This document shows positions 59,201 through 64,000 of a DNA stretch of 64,000 nucleotides, piece by piece; position 1 is the first letter of the stretch; every line of letters begins with the position of its first letter. The stretch comes from Incurvaria masculella. Its lineage: Eukaryota > Arthropoda > Insecta > Lepidoptera > Incurvariidae. A program made the position numbers and the translations under genes. A model generated the notes under the pieces. That model did not search any database and was not told the DNA's origin. It worked only from the letters and a program-made list of their open reading frames with translations. The DNA lies in the NCBI GenBank assembly GCA_946894095.1, contig OX335651.1, forward strand, positions 19,986,501 through 20,050,500, written 5' to 3'.

Positions 59201-61059
59201 ACGTGCTATTGTAAGAGTTTTTTATGTAACTGGACAAGGATGGCTAATATCGAACTGACCGTCCGATATTGGCCTAACACCACATGGGAACTAGGTTCCA
59301 TGCCAGGACCTTCCTTTTATTGCTCGGCTACATTTAACTGGATGGAAAGCACGGACAATTTTCATTGCCGCTTCTACCATCGTCATTAAATGTGAGTACC
59401 AACCCGGGCGGATATAACCCTACCACCTAGTAATTAAGTAATTAAGTGCTTCCACATCTTATCGGATCGCAAGTCGTCGCACACTGAGCTACAGAGGTAA
59501 GAGTATTTGTAAGTGCATATGTATGCAAAAAGTACAGATTGGACACGATTCCTTTATCACTTCACATAACCCTTTTTGTTGGAGAGAGAATTTAGGAAAC
59601 TCGATTTTTCGCAATGTGCTTATCTGAAATCGTTTGTGAATCCTTAATAACATGAGCGTATGTAAATTGTAGACCATTTAAAACGGCTATTTCCTTTAGA
59701 GCCTAACCAATTTATAAATTCGCTTGCGAAACTCCTTTTTAATGTTTTGCATATTTTGTGAACCAAAACGAATATGTACTGGTTTATTTTTTCTGAACAT
59801 TTAACATTTACCAATGAATGAATAACTGAGTAGAAGATTTCCTCCTCTAACAATGCCATTTTTAATTATTGTATTAAAATATCTTATCTATTTTAGGTTT
59901 TCAGTTCTTAATTTGTAGGTTCAGTCACGCATTAATGTATCGTAGTGAAAATGACAAAAAAAAGGAACAAATGCGATTTATATTTCAATTCTGTAGAAAA
60001 AATTACCAATTAAATCGTTCTCTTTCCATTATAATGGCTAGAAAAACCGAAATCAATATCTTGAGCAATAAAATTCTACATTACTTGTGTATTTTTAGAA
60101 TCCTAAATTATTATTTGCGTCTATGCGGTCGGAAATTGTAGGTGATATGATTAATGGTAAAGATTGTCGATACAGCGATAAACAGTTATTTTCTGTAAGA
60201 TGTAAGATCCTTTCATGGCACCATACATGTCCTGTTTTAAAACCAAAACGGTCTGCGTACCTACTTGTGTCATCCGTCATTACCCGTCCATAATAAAGCC
60301 TTTACAAGTTTTCCATTAATATATTCAACATTTCAATTAATACGAGGTAAAAAAATCCTAACTGTTTTAATTCGACAACGGGATAAAGGGAGATAGTTCT
60401 GAAAATGTAGAGTTTAAAAATACTCACCATATATCTGAGGGCAAGCTCGTGAAACCCGTACAGCACTATAGCGTAATGAAGCAAGAGGTAAAGGTTGCAC
60501 CAAGTCGGCAACTGCACGTCGAACCTGGGTCGGTTCTCGACCTGAAACACAACAATTATTATTAACGGCTTTTCTCCAACATATTTGAGGATTTTGGCAT
60601 TTACAACTACCTCGAATTTGGCGTAGAACACCACCGAGAGCGTGGGCACATGCATCAAGAAATAGGTAAAACTAACTGAAATGATAAAATAAGTGACTAA
60701 ATACTATTTACGTGTACATTTCATATATTGCTTGCAACACAAAAACCTAAGTATTCATAAGAAACGATTTCAGTAAATTATTACTCCGAAATGTTTAACT
60801 CAATCAGAAATAAATGCTGGAAATATTCGATATAAAAACGACTTACAAATACATAATTATATTTTACGCATTGGACAACTGTAAAGTGAAATGTAATTTA
60901 ACATGTTTTGAATAGATAATTATAAATACTAACAACCAGTTCTTCGTTTTCACTTGAACCATGAGGTTCCCAACTTGGTCTGTGGAATACCGCTTTTAAC
61001 TTGTCTCCCCAACTGTCATAGCTGTGAAACTTCTCTATCACGTACCGCGTGTAGAACGT
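56257..61059 (-). CDS. AGMO: C-terminal exons of an alkylglycerol monooxygenase-like membrane protein (5' part outside window)
   Basis: Four minus-strand exons, 5' to 3': 61059-60937 (123 nt), 60541-60428 (114 nt), 57910-57754 (157 nt) and 56384-56257 (128 nt), joined by GT-AG introns of phases 0, 0, 1, encode about 173 residues and stop TAA. The first reads WGDKLKAVFHRPSWEPHG, resembling the AGMO segment that follows the hydroxylase core. The second and third give hydrophobic helices; the third contains IGMLLDG...FEVARCLAL, in the order seen in AGMO C-termini. The last gives a final helix and a Lys/Arg-rich cytosolic tail. AGMO cleaves the ether bond of alkylglycerols in the endoplasmic reticulum using tetrahydrobiopterin. 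The His-rich catalytic motifs are upstream of these exons and were not found up to base 64000. The two 3' exons are much more GC-rich than the two 5' ones. The family call is from recalled features, not a search. Confidence 0.66.
56462..56565 (-). mobile_element. SINE 3' fragment in AGMO-like intron
   Basis: Poly(T), then the 3' third of the shared body, diverged; the rest is missing. Confidence 0.55.
56865..57340. other. GC-rich repeat-like segment in AGMO-like intron
   Basis: Contains AAAACGGGAC twice (about 56892 and 57274), paired motifs AAAGCGGTTT and AAAAGCGGTTTT, and a GATTCCTGATTCCTGC stretch related to the foldback at 20721. Probably a degraded element; no exon features. Confidence 0.4.
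57350..57535 (-). repeat. R7-related repeat in AGMO-like intron
   Basis: Inverted relative of 50340-50495: the complement of CACTCGGATTTGTCATATTT and GAAGAACTGGCAAGAAACT. Confidence 0.68.
58440..58560 (-). mobile_element. SINE body fragment in AGMO-like intron
   Basis: T-rich start, then the central body portion, diverged. A further plus-oriented diverged piece is at about 58745-58890 and a short 3' piece near 58980-59030. Confidence 0.5.
59218..59495 (-). mobile_element. 5S-type SINE with internal deletion, in AGMO-like intron
   Basis: The body is well preserved from 59218 to about 59430, then jumps to a relic of the head end (CACACTGAGCTACAGAGG region). Most of the 5S-like part is lost. 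Confidence 0.72.
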
Positions 61060-61660
61060 CTGTGGACATACAAATGACATTACGTTTTAAAAATCAGATT
61101 GATAAATAATTAAATTAATCATGCGGATTGAAAACAAAGTGAACTTAAGTTTAATTAATTTCGTGATTCTTGAATTTTGGAATGAATGAATTTTTTTTGT
61201 CTTTATTTAACCTAAATCAAATAACGCATTTCAAGTAGTATCTAATAAAATGATCTACAATAGTTAAACGGCAAAATTAACAATAGTAGTTGGCACTGAA
61301 ATGTAAGTGTTCAAAAATATAAGAGGTATGTAAATAACATCAATAATGTGTTTCGTATATATTACAAAAGGTGCTATTTCTTGGAGAGCGGGCGGTGGAG
61401 GGGATTGAATAAAACATTAGTTGGAGGCGTATCCGATGTTTCGGGTTGCAGCGTTCGGCAGGCCATTAGGCATCGCGAAGGATTCGGGGAGGTATTAATG
61501 TTGGATCATGCAGGATTCACGCTACACATCGGCAAAAGGTTATTACATTCTATTTTTAACGTCTCGCTCACTGCAATATAATAGCCATATTAAGCTTACT
61601 TATGAGACTTCTATTAACTATTCTTTTTAATTAGCTTGATGATCATTTCAGTAAAAAAAA
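61060..61660. other. Presumed intron of the AGMO-like gene
   Basis: Upstream of the first recognised exon. A GC-richer patch at 61375-61545 was read on both strands without finding an AGMO-like exon. Confidence 0.4.
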
Positions 61661-62288
61661 CAAATTTAACAAAAAAAATAACCGACTTCAAAGGAAAAGC
61701 ACTAAAAAGTAAAATATAACTTTCATTTTTGTAGTTACGATTTCTGTAATTTTTTGAGTCGGCGTCAGCCGGGCACGCGCTGCGCCAATCAAGAGAACCT
61801 AACCTAACCTAACCTAACCTAACCTTGGCTGACACCGACTCAAAAAATTACAGAAATCGTAACTACAAAAATGAAAATTATTTTTTACTTTTTAGTGCTT
61901 TTCCTTTGAAGTCGGTTATTTTTTTTGTTAAATTTGTTTTTTTATTTGTTTATTTTTAGTGAATCTGAAGTAAATTTACTAATTTGTACACGTCCTTTCC
62001 AATAAAAAAAGAATCACTGAAATCGGTTGGCGTTATATCGAGTTATTCGTCGATTTGTCGCGCACATCTTAATACAAATTTAAGACTTTTATGATTTTCT
62101 CATGGATATCATTGTCAGAACTTAACCAAATTAAAATGGGACCACTTGGGAAGCACTAGCTATCATTTAAAAAAAATCATCAAAATCGGTTCACCCAGGC
62201 AAAAGTTATGAGGTAACAAACATAAAAAAAAAAACAAAAAAAACATACAGACGAATTGATAACCTCCTCCTTTTTTGAAGTCGGTTAA
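61661..62288 (-). repeat. ACCGACTTCAAA element with TTAGG array inside a long palindrome
   Basis: Arms 61661-61771 and 61827-61936 are nearly perfect reverse complements; five CCTAA units at 61797-61824 lie in the loop. The rest (61937-62288) matches the copy at 15758 in inverse orientation. Confidence 0.85.
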
Positions 62289-62785
62289 TGACTAAAAAAG
62301 TAGGTTCAGTATAACAGTATATTGTGTCATAAAGTCTCAGAGTGTTGTTTTCCTTTTAATATTGTCTTTTCTTTCTTAGTTTTTCGTCTATCTAGATCGT
62401 CACAGTATTTCTAGCTAAACGACTTTTGCTTTGTATTATGTTGTATAATATACCAGCACGTGTCTACTAGGTATTTAAGTTAATTTTGTTGAGAATTGTT
62501 GAGGAGACAGGTAAAGTGTTTTACTTGTAGTTATATAATATAATGTTTTATGTTTCTTGCCTCTATTTATTATCCAAATCAATATTATCAAAATTAATAA
62601 AAAAAAATATAATTATCTTCATTTGAAGATTACCTACCGAAACCGATTCATGAATGTTTGAAACAAAAGTATTCTGACTGCTTCATTAAAGGGACAGTAG
62701 AAAGTTTTGTTGATTGTTTTTTTTAATGAATTAACTTGAAAAGTTGTACTTGGCATTTTTTTTAAATTAATTTTATTTCATTTAA

Positions 62786-63160
62786 TCAGTGGCCCAGTGG
62801 CGCGAGACTTCGGCGATCGCTCTCCGAAGTTAAGCAACGCTGGGTCCGGTCTGGTCTTGGGTGACCATTAGACCGTTGAGAGAGGCTGGCCGTGGTTCGG
62901 ATTCCACGTTAAGCTGTAGGTCCCCTTCCTTACTTACTAGGTGGTAGGGTTTATCCCGCCCGGGTAGGTACCATCGCATTGAATGAACGATGGTCGAAGC
63001 GGCAATGAAAATTGTCCGTGTTTTCCATCCAGTTCAATGTAGCCGTGCAATTTAAGGAAGGTCCTGGCATGGCACCTAGTTCCCATGTGGTGTGTTGGGC
63101 TAATACCATGACAGAACTTGTGGTATTAGCCGTCCATGTCCAGTCACATAAAAAAAAAAA
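62786..63160 (+). mobile_element. SINE, 5S-headed, box C damaged
   Basis: Plus-strand copy with a clear A tail (63150-63160). It lacks the first bases of the head and has a 4-base deletion in the 5S box C-like motif (CTTGGGTGACC instead of CTTGGATGGGTGACC). Confidence 0.88.
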
Positions 63161-64000
63161 GTATTTCCTTAGCTCCCCAAAGCTTGTCGATCAAAGCGAT
63201 GTATGGCAGCGCCAAAGCAGCACTCGCCAGTTCGAGGCTAGTTTATCCGGCCATTAGAACCCGGATATAGCTGCGAGCCTGCGGCGTCAGTCGAAGCTGT
63301 TATCCCGGATTAGCCTCACTCTGTGGCACACGCCTCGACATTCTCCATGTTTGATTATCCGTAACCAGCTGGTTTATTTTAATTTCGTAAGTGGTTCTTG
63401 CATTTGGGAATGAATTCATTATTTCCGCCCTTATTTAACCTAATTTAAATAATGCGTTTCAAGTTGTATTTAATAAAAAAATCTACAACAGTTAAACGGC
63501 ATGAAAATGAGATAATCGATTTCATTTTCATTTTATATTTTGTGTGTTTGACATTACGGTTTTCCCATTAACTTGAGGTCAAGAAGCGATATTTGCATTG
63601 AAAGCATTTTAAGTAGATTTTTTTTATTTCAATTTTTTTTTGTTTATGCTCAAATGTATTGATTGTTAAGTCGTAACAATAACTAACTTTCAATATATCA
63701 GGTGAAACCTGGTCTAACAACGAATTTTACTTCCACGAGGTACATTAGGTGATATATAATCACCACCTTCCTGTACTTGCTATCCAAATTCGATAAGTAA
63801 CTTTAGGTTACATCGCTTATTTGCATGGTTTAACCGAAAGATGACTTTGGATTTTTTAACTGCATTCCATGGAATGCAAAATTAGCACCATCTACAAGAC
63901 AGCAGGTATTGCAAAGATTTGTACGAGCGATTTGCAAAACTGACCATCATTCCAATTTTCTATAGCAACAATGATACTCCTCTGCTTATGTGTCTCTTAA
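63161..64000. other. No gene recognised
   Basis: A GC-rich patch at 63170-63350 has no recognisable exon on either strand; the rest is AT-rich. Probably intron or flank of the AGMO-like gene. Confidence 0.4.

Noticed and set aside
61348..61581. Possible upstream exon of the AGMO-like gene
   Set aside because: The GC-richer patch was read in minus frames; no His motif or AGMO-like residues and stops in frame.
63170..63350. GC-rich patch as an exon
   Set aside because: No long open frame with splice sites and no recognisable protein on either strand.

Overview
This is nuclear DNA of an insect, most likely a moth or butterfly. It is AT-rich, intron-containing and crowded with short interspersed, miniature and LINE elements of the kinds known from Lepidoptera. 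It contains insect-type TTAGG telomere repeats and a tandem family of gustatory (taste) receptor genes of the lepidopteran bitter-receptor type. No prokaryotic feature, CRISPR array or intact virus is visible.

Genes. Five members of one gustatory receptor (GR) family lie between 13.8 and 52.6 kb: GR-A (+, 13795-18002), GR-B (-, 33666-30942), GR-C (+, 36298-39414), GR-D (+, 45944-47807) and GR-E (+, 50744-52535). All share one architecture: a long first exon (~820-846 nt), an exon of exactly 84 nt, an exon of 160-166 nt and a last exon of 167 nt, with intron phases 0, 0, 1. A, C and D read through as 412, 417 and 420 residues. B has a one-base deletion in exon 1. E, a recent tandem copy of D, has lost most of its last exon, including the family signature. 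The right end (61059-56257, minus) carries the last four recognised exons of a membrane protein resembling the C-terminus of alkylglycerol monooxygenase (AGMO/TMEM195); its catalytic N-terminal part would lie to the right of the window.

Repeats fill most of the rest. (i) A SINE family of about 400 bp occurs in roughly 20 full or broken copies, with two alternative heads on one shared body. One head is tRNA-like (A and B boxes). The other carries the internal control region of 5S rRNA. (ii) Several miniature inverted-repeat elements end in TTAAGG and sit in TTAA. One is nested inside another element whose empty version is also in the window. (iii) A ~630 bp hAT-like element is present twice with clear 8-bp target duplications. 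(iv) Jockey/CR1-like LINE remnants include one 5'-truncated copy with an almost open reverse transcriptase frame just upstream of GR-D. (v) There are a Penelope-like remnant, an element holding a TTAGG array (in one copy inside a long palindrome), and several long foldback elements.

Layout: 0-13.8 kb is repeats only; 13.8-18 kb is GR-A; 18-30.9 kb is a repeat thicket with no gene; 30.9-39.4 kb is GR-B and GR-C in divergent orientation; 39.4-45.9 kb is repeats and the LINE; 45.9-52.5 kb is the GR-D/GR-E tandem pair; 52.5-56.2 kb is repeats; 56.2-61.1 kb is the 3' part of the AGMO-like gene; 61.1-64 kb is probably its intron, with repeats. The GRs would act as chemosensory membrane receptors. 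The AGMO-like gene has no functional link to them. Copy number, identity and age statements are by eye, without alignment software.
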